Shown: positions 45,536 to 53,961, counted from the first letter of the stretch. The stretch: 64,000 nt of DNA from an uncultured bacterium (GCA_905214305.1 CAJMLK010000003.1:1-64000); one strand, 5' to 3'. Translations and numbers: made by a program. Notes: generated by a model not told the origin, from the sequence alone.

Positions 45536-45592
45536 TTGTACCTCACAGTATAGTGTTTACTTATTGGTACAAAGCATTATGGCTTTTGTCAA
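45536..45592 (-). promoter_or_regulatory. HPP-TetR promoter with operator-like inverted repeat
   Basis: On the minus strand TTGACA (45592-45587) and TACCAA (45569-45564) are 17 nt apart. TTGTACC (45536-45542) and GGTACAA (45566-45572) form a 7-bp inverted repeat with a 23-nt spacer, one arm over the -10 and the other at the ribosome site. This fits repression by the TetR protein. Confidence 0.55.
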
Positions 45593-45657
45593 TCTGAAGT
45601 TGGGGCACTATCACGTCAAGACCGGCCACCAGAAGATAATAGGCTGTTTTTCATGTA

Positions 45658-45690
45658 AAAATCCCCGGCAGCAATGCTGCCGGGGATTTT
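45658..45690. terminator. Bidirectional terminator after the GcvH-like gene
   Basis: A perfect 15-bp stem (AAAATCCCCGGCAGC / GCTGCCGGGGATTTT) has a 3-nt loop and lies 24 nt beyond the GcvH-like stop. Confidence 0.9.
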
Positions 45691-45713
45691 GTCATCATGA
45701 AGCAAAGGGGAAG

Positions 45714-46094
45714 CTACGCACCGACCAGGGCGGCATAGGCATCGTTGCTTATGCAGGCAGCCTCATCACAGGGAGACGCCGTGACCCGTATGAGCCAGCC
45801 TTCGCCGTAGGGGTCGGTATTGAGCAGCTCGGGCGTGTCGGCAAGGGCTTCGTTCATAGCCAGCACAGTGCCTGAAATGGGCATGATTGCGTCGCTTGTG
45901 ACCTTGACCGACTCAATGGACGCGCAGGACTGTCCCTGTTCGAATTGAGCGCCCTGTTCGGGCATGTCCACAAAAATGACGCTGCCGAGCTGATCCTGGG
46001 CGTAATCGGTAATACCGATCAGCCATGAGCCGTCTGCCTGTTCCTGAGCCCAGAGGTGGTCGGCATGGTAAATTCTGTCATTGGGAAAATTCAT
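45714..46094 (-). CDS. GcvH-like lipoyl carrier protein
   Basis: The 126-residue protein has the H-protein fold, with lipoyl-lysine motif SIESVKVTSD (Lys64) and a GITDYAQDQLGSVIFVDMPEQG strand pattern. Glycine-cleavage H proteins work with GcvP, GcvT and Lpd, but only a dihydrolipoyl dehydrogenase is present here. With a glutaredoxin-like gene upstream, a role as a dithiol or sulfur carrier seems at least as likely. ATG 46094 follows GGAGACATC. It is last in the MFS / Grx-like / Lpd / GcvH unit, before a strong terminator. Confidence 0.85.
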   Translation of the reverse strand: MNFPNDRIYHADHLWAQEQADGSWLIGITDYAQDQLGSVIFVDMPEQGAQFEQGQSCASIESVKVTSDAIMPISGTVLAMNEALADTPELLNTDPYGEGWLIRVTASPCDEAACISNDAYAALVGA

Positions 46095-46117
46095 GATGTC
46101 TCCTTGCCTGTGGGCGA

Positions 46118-47503
46118 TTATTCGGCAGTAACGGTCTTTCGGGGAGCGCTGATAGCCAGGGGAACAATTTCATCCAGCGTGGGATGGGCAAACATGATTT
46201 CGTGCAGTCTGTGCTCGTTGTAGCCTTCCTTGAGCAGTACCTGAGCCACGGTCACCAGATGCGATACGCCCGCGCCGACGGCGGCAATGCCTTCTATGCG
46301 CCCTTCATGCCAGACAACCTTTACAAAACCGGCTGTGCCTCCGCTTGCCTGCGCAATGGGGTTCATGGAGAGAGGGGCCTGCGAAACCTCAACGGACTTG
46401 CCCTGTCGCAGCAAGGCGGTTGCGGTCTGTCCCACGCGCATGATTTCCATGCCGCCATACACGCAGGAGGGCACAGGACCGGACTGGTACGGGCCGTCAG
46501 CCTGACCGAGAATGCGGCGGGCAACATAGGCTGCCTGATGCTCGGCAGCGTGGGCCAGCAGGGTGATGCCGTTGATGTCGCCCACAGCGTACAGGCCCGG
46601 CGCGCATTGCAGGTTTGCATCTACCTGGGCGTAGCCTCTGGGGTTTTTTGTTCCGCCAAGATTTTCCACGCCAAGCCCCTGCGTATTGGGGCTGCGGCCA
46701 ACAGCCACCAGTGCTTTGGCCGCTGTGATGACAGTTCCGTCCTCAAGGCTGAGCTGGGCGTTGCCGTCAACCGTGCTCAGGTCTTTGGCCCGGGTTCCCT
46801 CAAGGCAGGTGATGCCGCTCTTGGTCAGGGCACGGAGCATTTCTTTGGCAATGTCCGCATCTTCTGTGGGCGCGATGTGCGCAGCCGCTTCCACCACCGT
46901 GACCTTGCTGCCCATGGCGGAAAAAAAGTCGGCCATTTCAAGGCCAATGGCCCCAGCTCCAACAATGATCAGGCTTTCTGGAATGGTAGTGGATTGCAGC
47001 AGGTCTGTGCTGTCCAGAACAGACTGATGGTCGGGCGCAAGGCCGGGAAAAGCGGCCGATGACGTGCCGCAGGCCAGGATGACATCAGTGGCGGCAATGT
47101 CCGTCTGGTCTTCAGCGCAGGCAATCCGCACATGGGCCAGCCCGTTTTTGCGCTCCAGGCAGACACCACGCCCATCAAACAGGGTGATGCCCATCCCGGT
47201 CAGGCTTTTGGCAAGTGTCTGGCTTGTGCCCTTGGTGAAGCGGCTTACACGCCCCTGCAGGGCCGTAAAGTCCACCTGCGTTTCGCCCTTGACGACACGC
47301 AGGCGCTCCTGCGCGCGCAGCATGCTGCCGGGAGCCACAGCGCCAAGCAGCATCTTGGTGGGGATGCAGCCGCAGTTGAGGCATGTGCCGCCCCAGTGCC
47401 TGTCTTCGATCAGGGCAACTTTTTTTCCGCCCTGAGCCAGAATGCGGGCCGCTGTAGTGCCACCGGGGCCTCCGCCAATGATGATCACGTCAAAAGACTG
47501 CAC
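46118..47503 (-). CDS. lpdA: Dihydrolipoyl dehydrogenase
   Basis: This FAD enzyme oxidises dihydrolipoyl groups to reduce NAD+, or runs in reverse. The GTG start at 47503 follows GGGGGCGG. The 461-residue protein has the FAD site IIIGGGPGGTTAAR, redox motif GGTCLNCGCIPTK (Cys41 and Cys46) with an unusual extra Cys44 where Val is common, the NAD site IIVGAGAIGLEMADFF, and the dimer-interface HPTLDE. It lies 23 nt upstream of its likely substrate, the GcvH-like protein. Confidence 0.92.
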   Translation of the reverse strand: MQSFDVIIIGGGPGGTTAARILAQGGKKVALIEDRHWGGTCLNCGCIPTKMLLGAVAPGSMLRAQERLRVVKGETQVDFTALQGRVSRFTKGTSQTLAKSLTGMGITLFDGRGVCLERKNGLAHVRIACAEDQTDIAATDVILACGTSSAAFPGLAPDHQSVLDSTDLLQSTTIPESLIIVGAGAIGLEMADFFSAMGSKVTVVEAAAHIAPTEDADIAKEMLRALTKSGITCLEGTRAKDLSTVDGNAQLSLEDGTVITAAKALVAVGRSPNTQGLGVENLGGTKNPRGYAQVDANLQCAPGLYAVGDINGITLLAHAAEHQAAYVARRILGQADGPYQSGPVPSCVYGGMEIMRVGQTATALLRQGKSVEVSQAPLSMNPIAQASGGTAGFVKVVWHEGRIEGIAAVGAGVSHLVTVAQVLLKEGYNEHRLHEIMFAHPTLDEIVPLAISAPRKTVTAE

Positions 47504-47512
47504 GTCCGCCCC

Positions 47513-48337
47513 CTATTTCGCGATATCAGCTTTGAAAAGAAACTGCCGGGAAGCAGAGCGGAAGACAAGCAGGCTCTGTTCGGGCAGGGCTTCCAGACCG
47601 CGCATGTCCCATGCCATGTCGGGGGTAATGGCAGTGATAAGGTAGGGCAGAGTGGGCTGGCCGCAGGCATCGGCCACCATCTGTGCCGCTGCTGCCGCGT
47701 CAGTACGCTGGGGCCATGCCCACTGGCCGTCAGCGCCGGGCAGGGGAACCGCCAAAAAGCGGATGATGCCGTCCGCCGACGCCTGCACAAGAGCAATGGT
47801 TTTTGCCAGGTCTTCTTTTGAAGGCGCGCCGCCAAAGACGCTGCTGGCTGCATCTGCTCCACCCACAACGTTCAGGATGACGTGTACATCCTTGATGTTC
47901 AGCAGCTTTTCCAGCAGGTCGGGCTTGCGACCGTCCACCTGCAACCAGACCTGAAGGCCGCCTTTGGCAAGGCGATCAACGAGAATGAGCAGGTTGTCTT
48001 CCTGTCCGTCAGGGCAGCGGGAGGGATAGATGCCCGCAATCTTGCCGTGCAGCATGTCGCTTCTGGTCACGCAGCATTCCATCTCATGGCCGGAAAGCAG
48101 ATAGGCGATGATTTCGCCAGAGCCTTGCCTGATGACCTTGCCGTCATCAAATAGCGGAAATTCCACACCTTCGGGATTGCGGTAAATGGCCTTGCGGTTG
48201 GCGCGATAGAAGGTGTTGAAGGTTTGCGCATCAGCTTTGAAGTCTACTGTGGCATACTCCATCCCCCGCTCTGCAAGAAAACTTTTCACAATTTTGCAGC
48301 GGATGCATTCGGGTGCGGTGTAAAGGGTTATGCTCAT
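47513..48337 (-). CDS. Glutaredoxin-like domain fused to an unassigned C-terminal domain
   Basis: The 274-residue product has an N-terminal glutaredoxin/NrdH-like domain (1-~85, ITLYTAPECIRCKIVKSFLAERG; CIRC at 11-14). The ~190-residue C-terminal part I cannot place. Phrases such as VDRLAKGGLQVWLQVDGRKPDLLEKLL resemble the barrel of radical-SAM activases, but the CxxxCxxC cluster motif is absent, so at most this is a degenerate relative. ATG 48337 follows GGAG. It ends 9 nt before lpdA, indicating joint function with the lipoyl proteins. Confidence 0.7.
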   Translation of the reverse strand: MSITLYTAPECIRCKIVKSFLAERGMEYATVDFKADAQTFNTFYRANRKAIYRNPEGVEFPLFDDGKVIRQGSGEIIAYLLSGHEMECCVTRSDMLHGKIAGIYPSRCPDGQEDNLLILVDRLAKGGLQVWLQVDGRKPDLLEKLLNIKDVHVILNVVGGADAASSVFGGAPSKEDLAKTIALVQASADGIIRFLAVPLPGADGQWAWPQRTDAAAAAQMVADACGQPTLPYLITAITPDMAWDMRGLEALPEQSLLVFRSASRQFLFKADIAK

Positions 48338-48375
48338 GGCAATACTCCTTGGCGGTTTACCGTTAAGGGGCCGAG

Positions 48376-48410
48376 CGGCGCGAGCAGGCTTTACGCATCT
48401 GCTCGCGCCG
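48376..48410 (-). terminator. Hairpin between MFS and Grx-like genes
   Basis: A perfect 12-bp GC stem (48376-48387 with 48399-48410) has an 11-nt loop and no clear T-run. It is more likely a processing or attenuating hairpin within the operon than a full terminator. Confidence 0.5.
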
Positions 48411-48437
48411 CGGCCTCAGGAAGGTTTATACAGTAGT

Positions 48438-49772
48438 TTAGGCAATATCCTCAAGGGACTTGCCGCCCGTACGCGCTCCCCACAGGGCCAGCACAATGGC
48501 GGGTACAATGCAAAGCGCACTGAATATATAGAACACGCCGTCAAAGCTGTATGCTGCATACACAACAGGAATGAGAGGTTGTGAAAAAGCTACCGCAAGG
48601 CGGCCGATGGAAGAGTGAAAACCCGTGGCGGTGTTACGCAGGTGCGTGGGATAGGATTCGGCCGTGTAGGAGAAAATGGTGAATCCCAGGCCCATGATGA
48701 AAGCGGTAAGCAGCGCACCCACGCCAACCACAACCCAGTAAAGGCTGACGTTGCCGAAAATGGGGGCCAGAACGGCCATGCAGACCAGCATGATCACCAG
48801 AGGAATCTTGCGGCCGCCCATGTCGGTAAAGGTGCTTGAGGCAAAAAGCCCAAGGGGAACGCCGATGGAGATAAGCGTGGTCGCCATCAGGCATTCTTCA
48901 AGCGAAAAGCCGTGGGCCTTGAGCAGGGTGGCTGTCCAGTTGGTCACAACAAAGGTAGCGGGGTTGGTGCAGAGCACAAGCACAAGGATGACCAGGGTGC
49001 GCTTGATATACTTCTGGCTGACCATGCCCAGCAGCACTTCGCTGATCGGGGGCTTTTTGGTGTTGACCTTGCTGGCAGCCCCGGAGAGGTCGATGTTCAT
49101 GTGGGTGAGGTCAAGCATGACCGCTTCGGCTTCTTTGATGCGCCCACGGCTTACAAGCCAGCGGGGCGATTCATCCAGATACTTCCAGGCGATGAACAGG
49201 GCAACATAGCCGATGCCGCCCAGATAGAAGATGTAGCGCCAGGCTTCTTCATGCAGCGGAATAATGATCCGGCAGAGCATGCCGATAACGGGCACGGCGC
49301 AAAAGCCCACGCCTGCCACAAGGTTTTGCCACTTGCCCCGGCTTTCTGCCGGAGCCATTTCAGCAATATATGCCTGTGAGCACACCATGAGGCAAAAGAC
49401 ACCAAAGCCCGTCAGGGCGCGTGACGCAACAAAGATGTGAAAATCGTCAGTGAGTCCGTTGATGATTGAGGCTGTGGAGAAAAGGGTGATGGCGATCAGG
49501 AACGTTTTGCGGCGCCCGATCATGTCAGAGATAAAGCCTCCCATAAATCCGCCGCAGGTCATTGCCGCAAAATACCAGAAGGTAACGGTGCCGATGTCCT
49601 TCATGGTCAGTCCCCAGTGCTGCATCAGCGCCGGGGCGATAAACCCGAAGTTCCAGTTATCCATCTGTTCACAAAAATAGGCCACCATAATAATGAAGAA
49701 TACGGCTTTATGGCGACCGCAGACTTTCAGACCGTCAAAATAGTTGTTGCTGATTTTTTCTTGGCCGGGCAT
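48438..49772 (-). CDS. MFS transporter (sugar/organic-acid type)
   Basis: The 444-residue protein has 12 predicted helices with MFS loop motifs GGFISDMIGRRKTF and YLDESPRWLVSRGRIKEAE, the latter typical of the sugar and aromatic-acid porter groups. It is a proton-coupled importer of an organic solute. It heads the unit MFS / Grx-like / lpdA / GcvH-like. ATG 49772 has AAGGGGA upstream, and a TGTTG-N6-CAACG site lies 110 nt before the start. Confidence 0.85.
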   Translation of the reverse strand: MPGQEKISNNYFDGLKVCGRHKAVFFIIMVAYFCEQMDNWNFGFIAPALMQHWGLTMKDIGTVTFWYFAAMTCGGFMGGFISDMIGRRKTFLIAITLFSTASIINGLTDDFHIFVASRALTGFGVFCLMVCSQAYIAEMAPAESRGKWQNLVAGVGFCAVPVIGMLCRIIIPLHEEAWRYIFYLGGIGYVALFIAWKYLDESPRWLVSRGRIKEAEAVMLDLTHMNIDLSGAASKVNTKKPPISEVLLGMVSQKYIKRTLVILVLVLCTNPATFVVTNWTATLLKAHGFSLEECLMATTLISIGVPLGLFASSTFTDMGGRKIPLVIMLVCMAVLAPIFGNVSLYWVVVGVGALLTAFIMGLGFTIFSYTAESYPTHLRNTATGFHSSIGRLAVAFSQPLIPVVYAAYSFDGVFYIFSALCIVPAIVLALWGARTGGKSLEDIA

Positions 49773-49854
49773 GGATTTCCCCTTTTGGCTCTAGTCATTA
49801 GCTTGAGTTTTTCAGGCTTTTCTAAAAAATATCAACGGGAGAAGGAGGTTGTGC

Positions 49855-49898
49855 TATTAATAGTTTGTTGGTGGTTTTTTATTGTTGTTGACGCAACG
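49855..49898 (-). promoter_or_regulatory. Operator and -10 for the MFS-Lpd-GcvH unit
   Basis: TGTTG-TTGACG-CAACG at 49883-49898 matches the TGTTG-N6-CAACA palindrome at 9 of 10 arm positions. On the minus strand TATTAAT begins 20 nt after the palindrome, the spacing expected when a Crp/Fnr protein sits near -41.5. Confidence 0.6.
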
Positions 49899-50007
49899 TT
49901 TTTGAAAGATTTTTTTCACATATGTTAAAAATGTATATATTAAAGTTGGTTATATTTGATATTGGTTTTTTATAATTAATGTGAAAAAAAGGACTTTTTG
50001 CAAAAAA

Positions 50008-50023
50008 TGTTGCATGGGCAACA
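50008..50023 (+). promoter_or_regulatory. Operator-like palindrome before the porin gene
   Basis: TGTTG-CATGGG-CAACA is a perfect 5-bp-arm palindrome (six bp if the next pair C/G is counted), 84 nt upstream of the porin ATG. The -10 box is unclear here. Confidence 0.55.
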
Positions 50024-50107
50024 GTGGAGCATCGCATAACAGGCCATTTCTCTTGTGAAGACAACGGGAGGTGCTGGAGGCCGCACCTATTTTCACAGGA
50101 GGAGAAC

Positions 50108-51640
50108 ATGAAAACAATGGGCAATAAGCTGGCTGGCCTGCTGCTGTGCTGCATGGCCGTAATGATTCCGACCCGCGGCCAGGCAGTTGACTTCAAGGTC
50201 AAAGGAACTTTTGAAATCGGCTTTGAGACATCCAACGTGACGCCGATGGGTGTGCATGGCAATGACAGCTTTCAGGCGTTGCAGCGTTTGCGTACGCAGA
50301 TAGACGCTGTGGCAAGTGAAAATGTATCGGGCAGCCTGCTCATCACAGTGGGGACCGGCGGCCAGTACTGGGGATCGGCCAAGGACGGAGCGGCTCTCGG
50401 GGCAGACGGCAACAATGTTGTGGGTATACGCGCGGCATATATTGACTGGCTCGTGCCGAAGACTCAGGCCAAGGTGCGTATGGGCATACAGCCCATGCTG
50501 CTACCCGGCTTTGTTTCTGACTGGAGCGCCGTATACGGGCAGTTTTCTGCGGGTATCACGGTAAATACCCCTGTATACAAAAATGACGATTTTTCTTTGG
50601 GGGCAACCGCGTTCTGGGGCCGTCCCTACAATGATAACTCCCAGAACACTCAGGACGGCAGGCTGGACAAAAACTATCTGGATAACCTGGATGTTTTCGC
50701 ACTGGTGCTGCCGATGAAGGCCGATGGGCTTAAAATTTCGCCGTGGGGCATGTATGCCCTGATTGGTGAAAACAGCCTGCGCGGCATCAATGACAACACC
50801 AGCCAGCGTGAACCGGCCATCTACGCTCCTCGCGGCGGACTTATGCCTGTTCTCGGCAGCGGCATGAACTATTTTCAGACTTTTGAAAAGAATTACCGCA
50901 ACGCAAACAATACCTGGGGCAACGGCTGGTGGGGTGGCCTTACGGTCAACCTGAGCCAGTGGGAACCGTGGGATCTGGCAGTTGACGCCACATATGGCTA
51001 TGTGGATATGGGTGAACTGCAAAACTACAATCTGTTTGATCCGAAAGGGGCAGGCAAAACCTTTCAGCTGCGCCGTGAAGGCTGGTATGCCGCCATGCGC
51101 GTAGATTACAAGCTTGATTGGGGTACGCCCGGCATTCTGGCCTGGTACGGCAGCGGCGACGACGACAATCCGTACAACGGTTCTGAACGCCTGCCTGTGT
51201 TCAACTCTCCCTGGCCGGTCACGCCTCTGGGATTTGGCGGCGGCTTCTTTGATCTGGATACGTGGAAAGTGCTCGGGCACAATCCCAGCGGTCTGACGGG
51301 TTTTGTGGCTAGCCTCAAGGACGTGAGCATTATTGACGACCTCAAGCACACGCTCAAGTTTGCCTATTTCTGGGGAACCAACAGCGCCGATATGCCCAAA
51401 AACGCCAATATGACCTCATATCCCACCAGAGCAGACGGCCCCATGGCCTATCTTACCACCACTGACCACGCCTGGGAAGCCAGCCTTTCCAACACCTACA
51501 AGATTTATGAAAACTTCCATGTGAACCTGGAAGGTTCGTACGTCAAGCTTTACCTTGATTCCGACACCTGGCATGGGGTGGAGGATTCGCAGTATGAGGA
51601 CAACTGGCGCGTATCCGTCAGCTTTCGCTATACGTTCTGA
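50108..51640 (+). CDS. Outer-membrane porin, Desulfovibrio type
   Basis: The 510-residue product starts at ATG 50108 (GGAGG upstream) with a signal peptide ending near GQA (cleavage ~24), then VDFKVKGTFEIGFE. Alternating aromatic beta strands and a terminal Phe (RVSVSFRYTF) mark a beta-barrel inserted by the Bam complex. The opening strand and the QRLRTQIDAVASENVSG phrase are typical of the trimeric porins abundant in Desulfovibrio. Set between a transporter and a sulfotransferase-family gene with shared operator sites, it may admit the substrate of this island. Confidence 0.88.
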   Translation: MKTMGNKLAGLLLCCMAVMIPTRGQAVDFKVKGTFEIGFETSNVTPMGVHGNDSFQALQRLRTQIDAVASENVSGSLLITVGTGGQYWGSAKDGAALGADGNNVVGIRAAYIDWLVPKTQAKVRMGIQPMLLPGFVSDWSAVYGQFSAGITVNTPVYKNDDFSLGATAFWGRPYNDNSQNTQDGRLDKNYLDNLDVFALVLPMKADGLKISPWGMYALIGENSLRGINDNTSQREPAIYAPRGGLMPVLGSGMNYFQTFEKNYRNANNTWGNGWWGGLTVNLSQWEPWDLAVDATYGYVDMGELQNYNLFDPKGAGKTFQLRREGWYAAMRVDYKLDWGTPGILAWYGSGDDDNPYNGSERLPVFNSPWPVTPLGFGGGFFDLDTWKVLGHNPSGLTGFVASLKDVSIIDDLKHTLKFAYFWGTNSADMPKNANMTSYPTRADGPMAYLTTTDHAWEASLSNTYKIYENFHVNLEGSYVKLYLDSDTWHGVEDSQYEDNWRVSVSFRYTF

Positions 51641-51666
51641 TTTGGAGCAAGCCTGATTGGTCAACT

Positions 51667-51692
51667 CCGGCGCCTGCCTGTGCAGGCGCCGG
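51667..51692 (+). terminator. First hairpin after the porin gene
   Basis: A perfect 11-bp stem CCGGCGCCTGC/GCAGGCGCCGG with a CTGT loop, 26 nt past the stop. Confidence 0.6.
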
Positions 51693-51808
51693 CCACGAGG
51701 GGGCAAGGCCGGTTGTTCTGTGCCGGAAGCGCCCACAATGAGAGCCGGGAGGCTTTGCGAAAACTATTCTCAAAGCTGTCGTGCTCTGCTTGATACGCAT
51801 CCTGTTCA

Positions 51809-51841
51809 GGGGGTGGCGGAATTCTCCGCCGCCCCCTTTTT
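51809..51841 (+). terminator. Second terminator downstream of the porin gene
   Basis: A 12-bp stem (51809-51820 with 51825-51836) with an ATTC loop is followed by TTTTTCC. It is a textbook intrinsic terminator about 170 nt past the porin stop. Confidence 0.8.
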
Positions 51842-51980
51842 CCTGTGTTGCCGAACCGCGTGCTTTTTCTGTTGCCAGTGGATTTGCCAGCATGTAGCGG
51901 CCAGAATGCCAAAGAGCCTTCGCCAACCGTAAGGTACAAATCCGGCCACAAGAAGAATTTTTCCGGCAGCAACGGACACG

Positions 51981-52039
51981 ATCGCTGAAATGCTGTCCCT
52001 TTCTCAAATGGCGGGCATGATCGCTGAAATGTTGTCCCT
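51981..52039. repeat. Tandem 20-nt repeats, possible insertion-sequence end
   Basis: ATCGCTGAAATG(C/T)TGTCCCT occurs at 51981-52000 and 52020-52039, 39 nt apart. Spaced direct repeats at a terminus are seen in IS21-type elements, but no transposase or opposite end is present, so this could be a solo remnant. It lies in a 787-nt gene-free gap (51641-52427). Confidence 0.4.
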
Positions 52040-52160
52040 GTGTCCGGCCTGTGTGCCGTTCAAAGGGGCAGTCCTGTCTGGCTGATAGTGGCTGCGGGGG
52101 GACTGAAAATTCTTGCAGAAAATGTGAACAGGCGAGATTTGTCTGACGCGGAGAGCAGTT

Positions 52161-52312
52161 AGGGCAGTTTCATCTTGAGATTGCTCAGGCAGATGCGTGA
52201 GCAAACGCCCGCCGCAGAGGCGCAGGCGCAACTTCGGTCGTTGCCGAAGGGTTTACAGATGCTTCATGAGCTGCAACGCAGGAAACCACGCGTGCAGGCA
52301 GCATGTGTGGCG
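52161..52312. repeat. Family 1 repeat, left part (copy R4)
   Basis: It begins TTAGGGCAGTTTCATCTTGAGATTGCTC and continues with GAGCAAACGCCCGCCGCAGAGGCG and the CATGTGTG-type core, parallel to 56444 onward and 62560 onward. The right palindrome is missing. Confidence 0.7.
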
Positions 52313-52360
52313 GGCTGCCTGAGCGCCCGCTCTCCTGCCTGCCGGGGTACATGAAATGAT

Positions 52361-52389
52361 GAGGCCCCGGCGGCAGATACCGGGGCCTC
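52361..52389 (-). terminator. Terminator of the sulfotransferase-family gene
   Basis: A perfect 10-bp stem GAGGCCCCGG/CCGGGGCCTC lies 39 nt beyond the stop on the minus strand. Confidence 0.65.
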
Positions 52390-52427
52390 GTGGTCATGGA
52401 GGGGATGGATGGCGAAACGGCGAATGT

Positions 52428-53876
52428 CTATTCGGTGGCGGCCACGCAGTGTCCGGCGCCGCTGTAGTAGCCGACGGTTCCTTCAACCTTCACGCTGGAC
52501 ATGGGGCCGAAGGGCGCAGCGCCAGGTACGCGGAAGTCCTTCACAGACAGGGGCTCAATGGCCTTTTCTTCCGGCACGTCCGCCTGGGGAACCCAGGAGT
52601 AGGGCAGCCGGTAGGCGCGGTACACCCAGTTCATGGGCAGGCTGATGTGGCCTTTGTAGGGGCAGATGTATTCCCACACGATTTCATGCTCAGCGGTCAC
52701 TTCAAACACGCGGCCGTCGGAACCTTCGCAGATGAGGGTGTTGCCGTTGGGCAGACGCTGGGCCGAGCTGATGAAGGGGCTGTAGAAGCGGTAGGCATCC
52801 AGCGGCACAAGGAAGCCTGCTTCATGCGGCGTGTACTGCCACACGATCTTCATGGCAACGGGGTCTATTTCAAGCACGCGCGAGTAGTCGCGCTGGGCAG
52901 CCTTGACGCCGCGGGGCGCGCCGGGGTTGGGGTTGCCGTAGCCGCCCCAGCCGCCGTTGTCATACACAAGGATGTTGCCTTCGCCCGGCAGACCACGGGG
53001 GATCATGTGGGCGTGATGCTGGCCGATGATCCAGCCAATGGCTTTTTCTTCGGGAGTGCGGTCATAGTTGGGGCCAAGCTGCCAAACTATTTTGCCGGTC
53101 TTTTTGTCAAGGATAAGGATGATGTTGGTTTCACGACCGTCAATGATGATATTGTCGGGGTGGAAGCGGGCATCGCCAGCGTCAAACCATTTGTTGGGTC
53201 CAAGGGTGGACATGGAGTTGACGTGCATCCAGTCGCCCACACCGGGGGCGTTTTCCATGATGGTTCCGCCGCGGAAGTTGGGGTCGCGGCACATGGCGTT
53301 GCGGGCTGCTTCGTCAAAGCCCATATCTTCGGCGTGGTCGGCGCAGTTCCATTCCCACACGATGTCGCCTTCCCAGGTTACTTCATAAATAACGTCATCA
53401 ACCAGCATCTTGTCGCTGATGTAGGGGTTGATGGTGTTTTTATGGCAAAGAACCAGGGTGTTGCCGGAATCGATCTTGGGTTCCTGACCGGGGGCGTAAT
53501 AGCCGGTGGAGCTGCCTTCGCGCTGGAAGTCGTGGTGCTGGCGAGCCATCCAGCGGCCTTCCATGCCCGGATCTTCAATAAATTCTGCGCGATCAAACTT
53601 CCAGACAATGTTGCCGTCCCAGTCAATCTGCACGAGGTCAAGCTGGTCCTGAAGGCCGTGCTTGGGATGACGGGTTCCGGTGCTGCCCATGAGCATGCCG
53701 CCGGGGAACATCTTGTTGGGGAAGCCGTGCACGTCTTTCCACATGCGGATCTCGTGCCCGTTCATGCCGAGCAGCAAGGCGCCGTTGTCGGGAGCCTGGA
53801 TAATGGTAAAACCGCTCCAGGCTTTTTCGGGGTTGTAAACCGTGACACCGGTGGGGTAGATAGTCGGGTGGCCCAT
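52428..53876 (-). CDS. Arylsulfate sulfotransferase-family protein without a signal peptide
   Basis: From ATG 53876 (GGAGG five bases upstream) the product is 482 residues. The family beta-propeller shows repeated DxxGxIVWxF blades (LVQIDWDGNIVWKFDR, VTWEGDIVWEWN, KTGKIVWQLG, VTAEHEIVWEY) and candidate active-site His motifs DWMHVNSMSTL and GQHHAHMIPRG followed by NILVYDNGG. Arylsulfate sulfotransferases move a sulfuryl group from a phenolic ester to another phenol through a sulfo-histidine. Known examples are periplasmic, but the N-terminus here (MGHPTIYPTGVTVYNPE) is not a signal peptide. A longer upstream frame to 54011 lacks one too. True substrate unknown. Confidence 0.8.
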   Translation of the reverse strand: MGHPTIYPTGVTVYNPEKAWSGFTIIQAPDNGALLLGMNGHEIRMWKDVHGFPNKMFPGGMLMGSTGTRHPKHGLQDQLDLVQIDWDGNIVWKFDRAEFIEDPGMEGRWMARQHHDFQREGSSTGYYAPGQEPKIDSGNTLVLCHKNTINPYISDKMLVDDVIYEVTWEGDIVWEWNCADHAEDMGFDEAARNAMCRDPNFRGGTIMENAPGVGDWMHVNSMSTLGPNKWFDAGDARFHPDNIIIDGRETNIILILDKKTGKIVWQLGPNYDRTPEEKAIGWIIGQHHAHMIPRGLPGEGNILVYDNGGWGGYGNPNPGAPRGVKAAQRDYSRVLEIDPVAMKIVWQYTPHEAGFLVPLDAYRFYSPFISSAQRLPNGNTLICEGSDGRVFEVTAEHEIVWEYICPYKGHISLPMNWVYRAYRLPYSWVPQADVPEEKAIEPLSVKDFRVPGAAPFGPMSSVKVEGTVGYYSGAGHCVAATE

Positions 53877-53961
53877 GAGAACCTCCATTTGGTCGGGCGT
53901 TTTTTTGCACAATCTGGCCGTATTGACCTGAGGGATGCGGACAGATAGTCGGTAAAATGCA

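Larger units (their letters stand above)
49773..50107. other. AT-rich divergent control region, MFS to porin
   Basis: This 335-nt gap is markedly AT-rich (several A/T runs between 49905 and 49990). It contains two operator-like palindromes, at 49883-49898 and 50008-50023. No gene is seen. Confidence 0.7.

Noticed and set aside
50017..50030. Possible -24/-12 promoter before the porin gene
   Set aside because: GG-N10-GC spacing exists, but the match to TGGCACG...TTGCA is poor and it overlaps the better-supported palindrome at 50008-50023.
52356..53948. A 530-codon plus-strand open frame
   Set aside because: It is the antisense of the sulfotransferase-family gene; the minus-strand product has clear family motifs, while this one has none and no good start site.
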